Below, in pieces: positions 32,982 through 48,809 of a DNA stretch of 64,000 nt. Each line of letters begins with the position of its first letter. Positions within the stretch are counted from its first letter, which is position 1. The translations under genes and the position numbers were made by a program. Source of the stretch: Musa acuminata AAA Group (taxonomy: Eukaryota; Streptophyta; Magnoliopsida; Zingiberales; Musaceae); contig NC_088348.1 in the NCBI RefSeq assembly GCF_036884655.1, positions 28,648,501-28,712,500 on the forward strand, read 5' to 3'. Below the pieces are notes generated by a model. It saw nothing but the letters and a program-made list of their open reading frames with translations. It made no database searches and was not told where the DNA came from.

Positions 32982-33051
<70 letters not shown>

Positions 33052-36000
33052 TTAAAATGTATTTACCTTGCAAGAAAGAAATTTTGTCTAAAATTTGAGT
33101 CATCCTTCCTAAAAGTTTTCTTAAAAGATTGTGCTAATTGAAACTTTAAAAACTTGCTTCTTACTGTTAACTGACCTACTAATTTGTTCGAAATTTGCAA
33201 TTGAGAAGTTGTCACAATTTTGGCTTTAGGCACCGGGGTGATGCCCAAGTTCCCTACAAGCGGCTTGCGTGTGCATATCAAGTTAGGCAAAATTTTTGGA
33301 TGATAATACAGCAGCAACTAGTTGTAAGATGACAGCTACTTGGACAGCAATGTTGGATAAAAATCCATATGGTGGAACACATATCAAATTGCTAATTTGA
33401 ATGTTACACTTTTTGTACTTAAAAAGGCAATAGTAATATCTTCACACATTTGTGACTCTTATTATTTAGGATACATTTTAGTGTAGTTTTTTATGTGTGT
33501 TTCTATGGGATTGATTCAGTTTTTTTTTTATTCCATATTTGTAATGATGATCATATATCTAGAAGGCTTTGTATTTACTGCAAATATTATTATTGAATAA
33601 TGCAATGCAAGTTAGGTTAATGATTCTTTTGGCAATGCAGTGGCACGCGGATAAAGACCCGCAAACGGAATATCACTGCTCCTTTGGACCCTGCAGCTTT
33701 TGCAGATGCAGTGGTCCAGATATATCTGGAGAATGCTGGTGATCTGGTATGTTTATATTGAAAAGTTAGGTGAAGATAGCAAGCTACCGTGTTTCTGTTT
33801 AACATTATGCGATGTGAACTGAAAAATTCTTACTTTGATGCCCAAGGTAAAGAATGTAGACAAAGAATGTGATTTCTAGTCAAACTGAATTCAGTAGCCA
33901 GATAGCATCTGTGATGAGGCTGCAGAAAAGTGGTGGTTGTTGAGACTGCATATAGCGATCATTGTTATAAATAATAAAGATGGCTGGAGTTGATTATTCA
34001 TGCCTGATGAAGAAGGCTTAGGCACTACTTAGTGCTATACATGTTTGTAAAGCTTGCCAGTTTGAGATCTGATCTGATTGAATCTAGCAGTTTGATTGCT
34101 GCTGTGTGCACAGAAATTAACAGAAAAATAATTGCCACAATTTATGAATAAAATGTTGTAAGTCCAAAGTGCTAAGAAGGATGGAATAAAGTGAGAACTT
34201 TAATGTAGCAAGGGCAAACTGCTTTTCGAGTAATAACAGTTTGTAGAATTTGATAATATAAACGGAGGAATTTGAGAGATATATTAGTAGAAAGGAGGCA
34301 ATGCCTGCAGTGAAGCTAAACAATATCTATTCGTCAAAACTCCTCTTGCAGCCATGACCCACTTAAGAACTCAGGATCATACTGTTGTTAACTTTGAATA
34401 GGAATTCACCTGTGACTCCAAAGAGGAATTTAATAAAAACATGATATCTTTTACAACGTATTTTGTTCATGCCTCTATTATTCTGCCTAATACTGCCAAT
34501 GCACATTGCATATCAACTTGGATCAATCATTTTTAATCTGGAGCTTCTCTTTATCTTGACATGATCCCTGTAAAATTTTCTTCTGACAGGAACTTGTTGC
34601 AAAGAATGTTGAATCTTCCGATCTTAACTTCTCAAGATACGGTGACACCTTTTTCGAGGTAATTTTATGATAATTTTCCGTGTGATTGTGAGCAATAAAT
34701 GACTTTTTTCTTCTGTGCTAATACATTCTGTGTTTTGCCTATCTGTCTTCTTGATTGTGTTCTCCTGGTGCTTGCTGGTTTGGGGTCAGCTAAAGCTAGC
34801 TGAGTGAGTGGAACTGGCTTGGGGTTTGCAAAAACCCAATCCTGAGCTGCCCCATCACTGTTCCAAGATGGTTGCACACTTGTACCCATATGTGCAAATC
34901 AATAGACTAATGCTGATATGAAGAACCTGATCATAATTTTTGGCATAGGTCCTGTTCTTTTTGAAATGCATCTGATACTTTTAATTTGACAAATACCATC
35001 TCCTTGCATAACAAATTACTTTGGAGCTTAATCCCACCCCTGTATGATCTGTTTTTGGGTAATAATCATCAACCTGATAGTACTGAGACAAAACACAAAT
35101 ATGATGTCCCTCCAACTGACAATACAAACCTAGCTATAACCTGTCGGGTTCCGTCTCTCATGGAAGTCTTTAATAGTTTATCCATAAATCTGCGTTGGGA
35201 TTCATTCTAGTTTGGATTAGTTGATAACAGGTACACAATTTCAAATGTGATTGAAATCATTTGCAAAATATGGTTAGTGTTAAAAATAAGACAGGATTTA
35301 TGTAGCAGAACAGGTGTTATTCATGATCGATATTCAACATGAACATCTAAAGTTGAATAAAAATTTGTTTGACAAGAAGTGTCTTGGTTTGCCCTCTCTT
35401 CAAGGTGAAGTCTCAGAAATATGATCAAAGGCCTTTTCTATGGAATGCCTATCTCACGCTTCATATTCTATAGCAAGGTTTGCTATACCATGGTGTACCG
35501 CCCATATGTACCTATGTGATAGGGAACCGATATGGGCGATACACATCAATTTGTCGGTATGTCCCATCGTACAATGTGTTGGTATGCCCCACCGTACAAT
35601 GTATTGGTACATCGATACATACCATATCGACAATCGATCGGTATACCAGTACAGACAGATAAGGCAAACCATGTTCTATAGAATGTCTATGTCACGCTAT
35701 CATATTGGACAAGTAGGGAAAAACAGTGGTTGACAACTTGGCTATCTAAATTTTCGCTTGGAACTGTTTGAAATGACATGATTGCAGCAAAAGATATGAC
35801 ACTCTTACACGCTTATGAAAAGCAACTGTTTATTGCTACCTTTGGCAGAAACAGGGTTATGGGAGTTTGCCTGGGTGTCTGGTTATCTATTGCAGTATGG
35901 TAGTTTTTTTTGCATATTATTATAAACTGACATTATGTTTCATGACACAAGGATTGCAAATACTACATTGTCAACAATATCATAAACTTGTAAACCGGTG

Positions 36001-39000
36001 CATATTTTGTAAAAGATACTTGGTGCTGTACTTGCTTGTTGTGACAACCATCTTTAGTTATTCTGTCCAGTGTGAGAAAATGTTATATTTCTTTTGATTA
36101 ATACGAATGTGTGTTTCTGAGTTCATGACTAGCCTTGCACGCTAAACAAATATTGCTTTTGTAAGCCAGGTGTTTTACATTGGTTTGCTATTTTGGTGCA
36201 CATCATATGTTTAGTTGTCTTTTTTTACTCAGCAACCCAATTGATTGTATCTAGTGCTGATTCTAGGTTGTCTTCACGGGTGGCCGGACACAACCTGGTA
36301 CAATAAAACCAGATGAAGGAGAGAGGCATCCTTACTCAGTTCTAGATTGCCATCCTAAACGTGAAGCTATCTTGCCTTCTGTTCTCTACATACAGAAAAT
36401 CTTGCGGCGAAGGCCCTTTTTAATTAAAAATCTTGAAAATGTTATGCGAAAGTTTCTGCAGTCCTTGGAGCTCTTTGAGGAGAATGAAAGGAAGAAGCTT
36501 GCTATTTTTACAGCCCTTACATTTTCTCAGAAGCTATCAGGTCTTCCGCCTGAGACGGTTTTCCAGCCATTGCTCAAGGACAATCTTGTGGCAAAGGGGC
36601 TAGTTCTTTCATTTATTACTGATTTCTTCAAGGAATATTTGGTGGATAACAGTTTAGATGATCTTATATCAATTTTGAAGCGAGGTAAAATGGAGGACAA
36701 TCTCCTTGATTTTTTTCCTAGTGCAAGACGCTCTGCTGAATGCTTTTCTGAGCATTTCACGTAAGTTTATTTTCTGAATTGTTATTAAGTGTTTAGTATA
36801 TCCGTAGTCTATATAAATTAATGTTTGTAAAATTTTAGGTTGTTGTTAGTGAATTTCAAATGAGAATGTAATTAGATTGTTTTTTTTTTTTAAATAAGAC
36901 ATTAATTGCACTTATGAGAAAGTATCATATGTGCTGGCCGTGTGGACCTTTGCTAACATGGTAGCACCAAACACTACTGTGTGGACCTTGTGCTGATGCA
37001 GTGCTTAGGGCCCATTCCATCTTGTTGATATATCACCAGAATGGGGCACACCTGAAGCTGAAAACCTTGCTAATTTCAATGTTTTCTATTTGTTCCTTCT
37101 ACAAGATAACCGAGCAACTGTTCTTTTATTTTTTTTTTTTTGCAGCAAAGAAGGATTATTAGCTCTTGTTGAGTATCATGAGAAGAAAATATTCGAGGTG
37201 AAGCTGAAAGAAATGAAATCAGCTCTGACAACTCAGATTGCAGAAGAAACTGATATATCTGAAGTTATAGAGACTGCAAAACAGCGTGTTAAAGATGCTA
37301 ATTTGCCTGATGTTGAAGTTGTGCGCATTCTGTGGGATGGGCTAATGGATGCTGTTCAGTGGTCTGGTAAAAACCAGCAGCAGAATGCAAATGCGGCTCT
37401 TCGCCAGGTAAGTAATATTTTTTAAAATTTAACTCTATTCTTATGTAGAAGTTACAAGAACTGTGATGTTCTTTGACATCTACGAGTCCTTTTACAGTTG
37501 ATAAACCTTTAATTTTAGATTTTTAGATGATGTTCATTGCATGTTAACTTGACTGTATAGACAAGCACAGCTCATAGTTGGGAGGCAAGTATGAAAACTG
37601 AGTAACTATTAAACTTGTCCCAGCATAGCTTGTAAACCCAGTAATATGACTATTCGGTTCAATCACAAATATCTTGTGAATGTCATTGGCATGGGTAGAC
37701 AACTACAGGATGCACAAGGTGTACGCAATGGTTTTCTTTGGATATATAAGAGGAAAGGGACCCAGCCATTACTAGTTGATGTGTTTCTGTTATAGTATCA
37801 TGCTGTCCTGCAAAAGTTTTAAGTCACAGCCCAAGGCATCTAAGACTGGCACTGGTATGGACAAACACATTGATGCCACTAATATGGTGTTCCCATTAAC
37901 TAGAATGGGTGTGCTATCATTGCGTTTTCGTTGGTTGAAATGATATGGAATGCACCGTACATCATGTCTATACGCCAAGAAGTTTTGTAATTTGGGCATG
38001 TGATCCTTTATGCTCATTCTTGAACTGACAGGATCCATAGTTCAACCACGTTAAATTGCCGAGTTATTTGGTTGTTTCTGTTTTTTCGTCTAAAGAAGCT
38101 TGCTTCCCTGGAGGGAGTCATGCAGTAATAATAGTAAATGCTTACCGAAGACCAAGCAATTGAAGTCAAGAAAGATTCTAGGCAATATTTTGATGATGTA
38201 GTGTCATGAGTGCAGCAGAAAAAGCATGATGATTTTATGTGCCTAGAGGTATCTCTTGATTTGTGACAAGAAGTTGGAAAAGTAGTCCATGGTGCCTAAG
38301 AAGTTCAAATGCTTTAAAGATGACAAAATTGATGCACAATAAGTTCAATTTGAGTTGGGAATTTAGTGTACTATCCTATGCAGTAGTCACAGAGCCAGGT
38401 TGGAGATTAAAATTTAAAATTGGTTTTGGTTTCTCCAGTTCAATATTGATTTTATGCTCTTCTGCAAAGTGACCTTCAAGGACATGCTTAATATTTATTG
38501 CATATTTAAATATACCATAAATCTGATTAGTTCTAAACTTCTAATCTATTGCCAATAGACATGCAGTGTGGCCTACAGCAGTACAGTTTGTTCTAAGGAA
38601 AGATTCCCTAAACTCTAGAAGGACCCTTTTAATACCCTAAACCCTCGGATCCACAAAGGCATACAAAAAAATAGAAAAAGAGAATCTAGAACTGGTTCAA
38701 TCAAGCAATGGAACCATGGACTTCTGATGTTTCTATACTTTTGTACTATTTCTAAACTGTTATGTTTGTAGCCTCTTTTGTTTGTGTTTTTGATGAGCTT
38801 TTTCTCTTTCTAAACCTTTTTGCCTATGAAAGATCTTACTATGTTCCTGAAGAATTGAACTAAATTAAAATTAGATAACATTTTTTTATTTGTTCTAAAC
38901 CTTTTACTACTGCTTGATCCACCCTATGTTTATGTAGACAAGACAAGGGCCAATGATCTTACACTGGTATTAGAACAGGTCACAAAAAGAAATCTTAGCT

Positions 39001-42000
39001 AAAATTTTCAGATAGAAATAATATTTACAAAGACTCAGGTTCGAAAGAAAACTTATAGAGACATGGCATAACTACTCGAACAAGGACTCAAACAAAAACT
39101 TGGGCACTTAAGAGCATCAAAGAGCAAGAGAGAACACAAGAGTGGTGGTTTGCTTCTGATGTCTCTTTATGACTCTAGAGGGTGGTATTTATATTTAGGA
39201 GGACTCAAGAATTGTTGACAAGCTTGGATTGCAGTCTTCATTAAATCAGCAAGGTTGCTCTTTTCCTTGGTTTTTGTCTTGTTGCATCAGCGAGCTGAAC
39301 ATGTATTTGGTTATTGTGGCTTCGATCACTGTAGCTTGTTTAGTATAGCTACATTTGGCTTTCTATTGAAGTTGTAGCTTGGTTATTGTAGGGGAATATT
39401 GTTTTAAAATCCAAGGAAGAAGTTTATCATGCTTTCTTGAAAGAGGATTAGCAGGGGAAATTGCTTTTTGTTGCTCTCATTCTGAAGACATTGGAAAGGA
39501 GAATATCCCCTTAAAACTCAAGATGGCCATTCTTTCAATACTGAAAAGACATAATATTATGAATATTAAAATACAGTCTTGCTTAGCAGAATGGACAAAA
39601 AATGGATGGATGATCCCTGGATATTCCCAAATCCTTATCCATTCATCAGACTACTTTCTGGTTGCTTTCAATCTGATTCAATCAACCAAAAGGCCTACCA
39701 AAGAGTCTATCAGAAAATATAAGGCAAAGTACATAATGGATGATAGATTCCAGACTGGACTCAGATTGATTGCTCAAGGCCTTTGGTATGAGATATACGC
39801 TGAACAGTTCACTTCCCTAATGCAACTCATACCAAGAACCAAAGAAGTTGGTCAACGAATTATGTTCAAGGTCAAACTAAGCATGCATCATGATGGAGAA
39901 AGACTTTTGAATGATACTGCTTGGGAGTGAGAAGTGAAGCAAATGAGGCAGAAAATTGAGAAAATAATCCAGCAGATTCAGCAATAAAAATCCAACAAAT
40001 GAAAGTCCAGCAAATGAAGAAGACACTGACGATTATCAGTGATTTAAAAAACATTAGGCGCTAAAAGGCGCTAAGGTTCCAAAACACCCGAGGCGCTAGG
40101 TGCTCGCCAAGGTTCTAGACCGGACTCAGATTGATTGCTCAAGGCCTTTGGTATGAGATATATGCTGAACAGTTCACATTCCCTGATGCAACTCATACCA
40201 AGAACCAAAGAAATCGGCAAAGCTACCTTTTTCTTTGATTTTTGTATTATTGCGTTGGTGACCTGAACATGTATTTAATTACTATAGCTTTAGTCACTGT
40301 AGCTTGGTTACCGTAGCTACACGTGGCTTTCATCAATCATTTCTTAATCAATCAATGGTCGTGCAATTTCTTGTAGTTCATCATGAAATTGGTCCAAGTT
40401 TTCTAAATAATCGTCAATGATTTCAAAAGGCCCTTGGGCGTTCGCCTAGGCGCTCAGGCGAGGCGAGGCCCGAGCGCCTCGTTTACCATCCAAGCGGCGT
40501 ACTTCAAAGAGGCGCTGCCTGGGTGCTCGCCCGAGCCCAGATGCCGAGCACTTCGGGCGAGCGCTCGAGTCAAATCAAGTGACTGAATCGGCATGTTAGG
40601 TTTGGTTCAATCGCATTTGCGTTAGTTGGTTCAATCGAACCAACTAAAGCATCGATATCAGCCTCTCTCCGCGGCCCCTTGCGACTTCCCCAACCCTAAC
40701 CTGACTCCCACCGTTGACATTTTCTTTTTGCTGCCGCTACCGCTATCGTTACTCTCCGCTATCGCTACTCTCCGCTTTGCCTCTCTCCGTTGCTGTTGTC
40801 GCTACTCTCTGTTATCGCTATCACTGTCACTACTCGCCGCTGCCACTACCACTATCGCTGCTCGCTACTGCCACTATCACTGCTAGTTTAGAAATAGTAC
40901 TAAAGCGTATAAACATCAGAAATCTCTGGTTCCATTGCTTGATTGAACCAGTTCTAGGATTTATATATTTTGCATTTTTACAAGTTTTTGTGGATCCGAG
41001 GTTTAGGGTATTAAAAGAATCCTTTTAGGGTTACACTTACCAATTATGATCGTCATAACCGAAAGAACTGGTTATCAAATTCTTTTTTCTTTTTTAGCAA
41101 CTCTAGTATGTCACCTTGATGGGTTCTCATTTATAGGGTTTTGAATATCGGTCCGTACCGGCGTACCAAGCTCTGATTGGTATGATACGTACGTACACCC
41201 TAAAATCTTAAAAATATCTCCATCTATCGTGTCAAGGCGTACCGATTGGTACACCTCGGTAACGATCGAAATTTGGGGCAGTACTGGTCGGTATCATCTC
41301 AGTATCGATTAAAACATTGGTACCATCCGATAGAGGGTAGTTCGTGTATCGGTATCCTCTCGGATCGATACATACCACCCTTACTGGGTAGTGCATATCG
41401 AAATTGAGAACCCTGGTCATTTATCACATGCATTTAGTATTTGATGAATGTGCATATTTGTTCTCCTACCTATTTTCAAGCCTACATAAGCAACTTGTTG
41501 CATATTGTGCAAATGTAGAATCTTGGTTGCTTTATCTTGCACTTTGCATTGACTTTATTCGTTTCTCCCATAATTTCACTTTCGTGGTAGACACTATTTC
41601 ATTTTGATTAAGATTTATATGTAAATTTTGTTTATGGAGTTTGTATGGTCATCTACCAATGTTGTATGCTTCTGCTTTTAGGTTATGAGTGTACAGATAG
41701 GTTTTGAAATTCCTTGATAACAACAAACTCTATGTGGAATTGACTTTACCTTTTTTCTAAAATGTTCAAGAGTAAATATGGAGAAGGTACTCTTTTTGTT
41801 CATGTTTTTTCTTTATTTTTTTGAGTCATCTACGTTACTATATCTGCAGGTGAAAACATGGGCTGGGCTTCTGAATGCTTTCTGTACTAGTGGGAAACTG
41901 GAACTAGAACTGATGTACAAGGTCCAAATCCAGTGCTATGAGGATGCCAAACTGTTGAAACTATTTCCAGAAATTATAAGGTCCCTTTATGAACTAGATG

Positions 42001-43362
42001 TACTTGCTGAGGATACAATTCTTCTTTGGTTTCGGAAAGGTGCAAATCCGAAGGGCAGGTGCATGATTCTTCTTTTTTCCTTCTTTAGTTATTTGGTCCA
42101 AATTATGCTTGTTGAAGTCAATAATATGGATACAGTTGTTCTCAATGTGTTGTCAGTATTTATGTCTTGGATACTATTCGTTGTTAGTCATTTTTGACTT
42201 TGTGAAATATAGTGAATGCTTGAATACTTTCTGGGTAGCTGTTCTAATGACTGGACCTATTGTCACTGAAAAAAGTGATGATTGATTCTAGAAATTTTTT
42301 ATTTACCGTTAATTGCTATGGAGCTTGTGACTACTGCCACAATATTTTGACTGATATCAGTTTCCTGTTGCACATAATGCTAGAAGATCTTTGTCGTGTG
42401 AGGAATATCTTCTTTCCTGTTTCATAAATTAGGGATTCTTGTGAGACTCCTCTGTCAGTGTCTAGGATCCAACTACAAAAAGAAATGGATGCTTGTTAAC
42501 ATTTTTATGCCCATCCTTGCCTTAGACTGCCCTACTTTGCCGATAATAATTCAGTACCCACCATTGCAGTTGCAGTAAATTCTTTGGTGCTTCGCCTGAA
42601 TGCTCGGGAAATCACAACAAAAATGACTTGACTGCCACCTATTGTCTAGGTTGTAATGTTTACAAAATATATTTGAGTTGATTTCCTTTTAGTCTTATAC
42701 TTTCTCCTTTTCATGGACTCACGTTCATTCACTCATAAAAAAAAAACAAGTGACTAGCTTTCTGTTGTACTTGGAAACAAACTGCAAATGCCTTGGTATT
42801 GGAAGTTACTTATAAATGAGAAGTATTGTAATTTTTTTTTTTAGAATGGGGTGGGTAGCTTCTATGGAATACAGTTAAAAGAGTTTTCTTTCAGCTGTGG
42901 CATATACTGATCAATGTTATATTTGACTTATGTTAAGTTTGGTTGCCATATCGGTGACATACTGATCAAAGTTATTTGTTTTCTGATGTAACATATATAT
43001 AACTATAGAGAGTGTCAGGTTAGTGTCGGATTGCTCGACACTCGTGCTTAACCAAATTTGAATTCAGCTTGGGCTGATACATCTCAGCCAATTCTCGACT
43101 GCAGTTCCTGTTATTGCCTTGATTGCAATGAGAATGTCACCCAGAATGTTTTCCCAATTAGTCCCATTTCACTAAGATTATATGTTTAGCTATTACGATC
43201 TTGAAAGAAATGCTGTCTTTACTTTATGAACAATATTTACTTTAACCGTAAACATTCTTTGGCCAGACCATTTACTAAGCATGTAATGTTTGCAGGCAAA
43301 CTTTCGTAAAAGCCCTGGAGCCGTTTGTTAACTGGCTTGAGGAAGCCGAAGAGGAAGAATGA
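32053..43362 (+). CDS. BZW2: BZW/5MP family protein (eIF5-mimic, W2 domain), complete
   Basis: Translation regulator: the family resembles the eIF5 C-terminus and competes for eIF2 and eIF3 in start-codon selection; it acts in the cytoplasm. Exons: 32053-32057, 32555-32578, 33641-33746, 34590-34658, 36267-36760, 37146-37407, 41850-42058, 43296-43362; total 1,236 bp, 411 residues, all GT-AG and in phase. The start ATG and two further bases end exon 1, and exon 2 is a 24-bp micro-exon; together they give MSSKEKPTLGGTRIKTRKRN. Later landmarks are YGDTFFE, VVFTGGRTQPGTIKPDEGE, KNLENVMRKFLQSLE, and the W2 region (about residues 250-405) ending in an acidic tail (EEAEEEE). Length and order match plant homologues. 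Introns 4 and 6 carry hAT MITEs and intron 6 a rearranged mosaic. The name in databases is basic leucine zipper and W2 domain protein; no true zipper is evident. Confidence 0.95.
32984..33046. repeat. (AT)n microsatellite
   Basis: About 31 AT units in BZW intron 2; likely variable in length. Confidence 0.95.
35474..35673. mobile_element. 200-bp hAT MITE in BZW intron 4
   Basis: Ends CAAGGTTTGC and GCAAACCATG form an inverted repeat. Perfect 8-bp target duplications TTCTATAG lie at 35466-35473 and 35674-35681. The interior is made of GGTAT/ATACC and GTACC palindromic blocks shared with the 14315 and 41135 elements. Confidence 0.9.
38610..38758 (+). repeat. left arm of a long inverted repeat in BZW intron 6
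   Basis: About 148 bp that reappears inverted at 40885-41032. Shared blocks include CTTTTAATACCCTAAACC, CGGATCCACAAA, AGAACTGGTTCAATCAAGCA and TACTATTTCTAAAC. The arms enclose about 2.1 kb, including the unidentified ORF and the hAT-like ends. Confidence 0.8.
38965..38980 (+). other. possible Met-tRNA primer-site-like sequence
   Basis: TGGTATTAGAACAGGT resembles the initiator-Met tRNA primer site of plant retroelements and pararetroviruses, with several mismatches. It lies on the same strand and about 410 bp ahead of the ORF at 39379. Confidence 0.3.
39379..39930 (+). pseudogene. unidentified 183-codon ORF, possible retroelement or pararetrovirus remnant
   Basis: An open frame of about 183 codons with no ATG at its start (TTG at 39379), lying in BZW intron 6 on the host strand. 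I do not recognise it firmly. It has ordinary protein composition, not simple-sequence composition, so it is probably a fragment of a real gene. An intron location, a primer-site-like sequence upstream and duplicated pieces of itself nearby (39743-39850 against 40120-40213) suggest a retroelement or endogenous caulimovirid. The nearby copy differs by a one-base indel, so one of the two is frameshifted. After the stop at 39930 an acidic frame appears to go on, shifted, up to the hAT insertion at 40037. Not expected to be functional. Confidence 0.35.
40037..40105. mobile_element. one end of a GC-rich hAT-like element
   Basis: It starts CAGTGATTTAAAAAA and continues with AGGCGCTAAAAGGCGC and GAGGCGCTAGG, matching inward from the 14005 end of the large copy. 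The 8 bp just outside are ACGATTAT (40029-40036). The similarity breaks off near 40105-40115, where the repeat of segment B begins. Confidence 0.65.
40415..40884. mobile_element. other end and body of a GC-rich hAT-like element
   Basis: It starts CAATGATTTCAAAAGG and continues with GCGCTCAGGCGAGG, CCTGGGTGCTCGCCC and GAACCAACTAAAG, then a CCGCTACCGCTATCG-type tract. It matches inward from the 6159 end of the large copy, and therefore also shows that copy's uninterrupted form. The 8 bp just outside are ATAATCGT (40407-40414), the reverse complement of ACGATTAT beside the 40037 end. Confidence 0.65.
40885..41032 (-). repeat. right arm of the long inverted repeat in BZW intron 6
   Basis: Inverted partner of 38610-38758. 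No convincing target duplication was found outside the two arms, so it is not clear that they are the ends of one transposon. Confidence 0.8.
41135..41415. mobile_element. hAT MITE of about 280 bp in BZW intron 6
   Basis: TCATTTAT flanks it on both sides (41127-41134 and 41417-41424; the exact border is ambiguous by 1 bp). Ends AGGGTTTTGAATATCG and CGAAATTGAGAACCCTG are inverted repeats. The interior has the GTACC, CGGTAT and GATCG blocks of the family. Confidence 0.82.
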
Positions 43363-43374
43363 AACGGTGGAAGC

Positions 43375-43522
43375 TGCATCGAATGTTGCTTGAAACTGAC
43401 TAGTAATTTTTATTTACATATTTCTCCATACAAGTAAATCATAATCGATGCATCAAATGCTGCTTGATATCGACTAGTAACTGTTATTTGCATGTTTCAC
43501 CATGTACGAGTAAACCATAATC
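43375..43522. repeat. 74-bp tandem duplication in the BZW 3' UTR
   Basis: Units at 43375-43448 and 43449-43522 share TGCATC, GACTAGTAA and GTAAA(T/C)CATAATC blocks in order, starting 12 bp after the stop codon. Moderately diverged. Confidence 0.75.
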
Positions 43523-44640
43523 TGTGTGCAAACATCTATGAGATGTTAAAAATCTATTCCATCTTGTTATGTGCTGATATTTCCAATCATGATCTGTTGA
43601 TTTTGGAAAGCAAAATACATGTTGTGCATCTCTCAGTTGCACTCTTCGAGATCATACTTCCTTTGCTATTAGTGCAGCTACCACCGGTCTTCATCGTACT
43701 CGATCGAGGTTTGTGAAAATGCTGCTCATCTTATGAGTCCGGTCGTCGTCGTTTGCTGGCAAAAATGCATTACAGGGTGATGCAAGGGGTGAATCGTCAG
43801 CTTGCAGGGCTTCACCAGAATCTGCTGACACGAGATGTTGATGCAGAGTACCTCTCAGCGAGCATCTCTCTCTGCCTCGACGTGCATCATCTGTTGGTAA
43901 ACGTATAATATGACGTCCTTTCCTGTTTCAAGTGCCTTTTGTTTTGGTTGAATTCCGGATCTTGTTGCCTTTTAAAATTGACCCTACCAACGTCCAAACC
44001 TCATTTGACTGCAATTGGTCGCGCAATTATTTAATTTACTCATCCCAGTCCACAATTAATTATCTTTAATGTTTCAGATCTCTATATTTTTAAAAATTAT
44101 ATTAAGATTTTTATATTTATAAAAATAAAATATTAAGATTCAAAATTAAAAAAAATAATTTCATAAGATTAAAAATAAGATATTTTATTAATATAGAGAT
44201 TTAAATATATATTAAAGGTAACTAATATATATTTAGTGACTTGATTTATCTAAGAGGTACCTGACGTGCTAAGAATTGATTCGTAGTAGTAATCTAGGTC
44301 TACCTAGATAACTATTATATCATGATAACTATCTAGATAACTATCATGATCATACTAATAACTGATGAACCTGACAGCACCTTAGACACTATCCTCACTT
44401 TCTTCGGTCATTCTAATAATGGGGCTGAATCAGCTTCCATATGCTAGTTTATAAACTTCACATTACTTCTATGGTTGTTCACAGAACAGAAGCATTAAAT
44501 ATGATCCAAGCCACAAATGATATCTGGACTCTTAAAACTTCAATTTGCTCACAATAGACGGAAGGAAAGATAAAAAAAGATAAAAACAAAGCAAAGCAGG
44601 ATTAGAGTTCTTGATACCAGGGTCTCGTGAGGCCACCTGG
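43523..44640. other. intergenic between convergent BZW and IDI genes
   Basis: About 1.1 kb between two 3' ends. It holds the foldback at 44048-44225 and short repeats of ATAACTATCTAGATAACTAT near 44300-44350. No gene seen. Confidence 0.6.
44048..44225. repeat. AT-rich foldback, possible MITE
   Basis: The left arm (TTAATTATCTTTAAT, then AGATCTCTATATTTTTA) is repeated inverted at the right (ATATAGAGATTT, then ATTAAAGGTAACTAATAT). Very AT-rich, no coding capacity; family not identified. Confidence 0.55.
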
Positions 44641-44648
44641 GCTTTCCT

Positions 44649-48624
<3,976 letters not shown>

Positions 48625-48670
48625 CGGTTCTCTCTTTTCCTCCCTCTCCCTCACGCACACGATAAAGAAT

Positions 48671-48800
48671 GTACGATTATTCCCATTCCCATTTCCTTTT
48701 TCTTTCCGCACACGGAAAAGTAAGTACGATTATTCCCATTACCATTTCCTTTTTCTTTATGCACACTGAAAATTAAGTACGATAATTCCCATTCGTGTTT
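48671..48800. repeat. 53-bp tandem repeat just upstream of IDI
   Basis: Two full units (48671-48723 and 48724-48776) and a partial third (from 48777), each starting GTACGAT(T/A)ATTCCCATT and continuing into a TTTCCTTTTTCTTT tract. The nearest edge is about 47 bp from the IDI start codon, so it lies in the leader or core promoter. Confidence 0.92.
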
Positions 48801-48809
48801 CTTTCATCG

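Larger units (their letters stand above)
39240..40340. repeat. shuffled direct repeats around the unidentified ORF
   Basis: Segment A (39240-39355) recurs as 40214-40332, and segment B (39743-39850) recurs as 40120-40213. In the second place B directly precedes A, the reverse of their order around the ORF. This is what a tandem or circular template, or a later rearrangement, would leave. Shared blocks include GACTCAGATTGATTGCTCAA and CTGAACATGTATTT. Confidence 0.75.
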
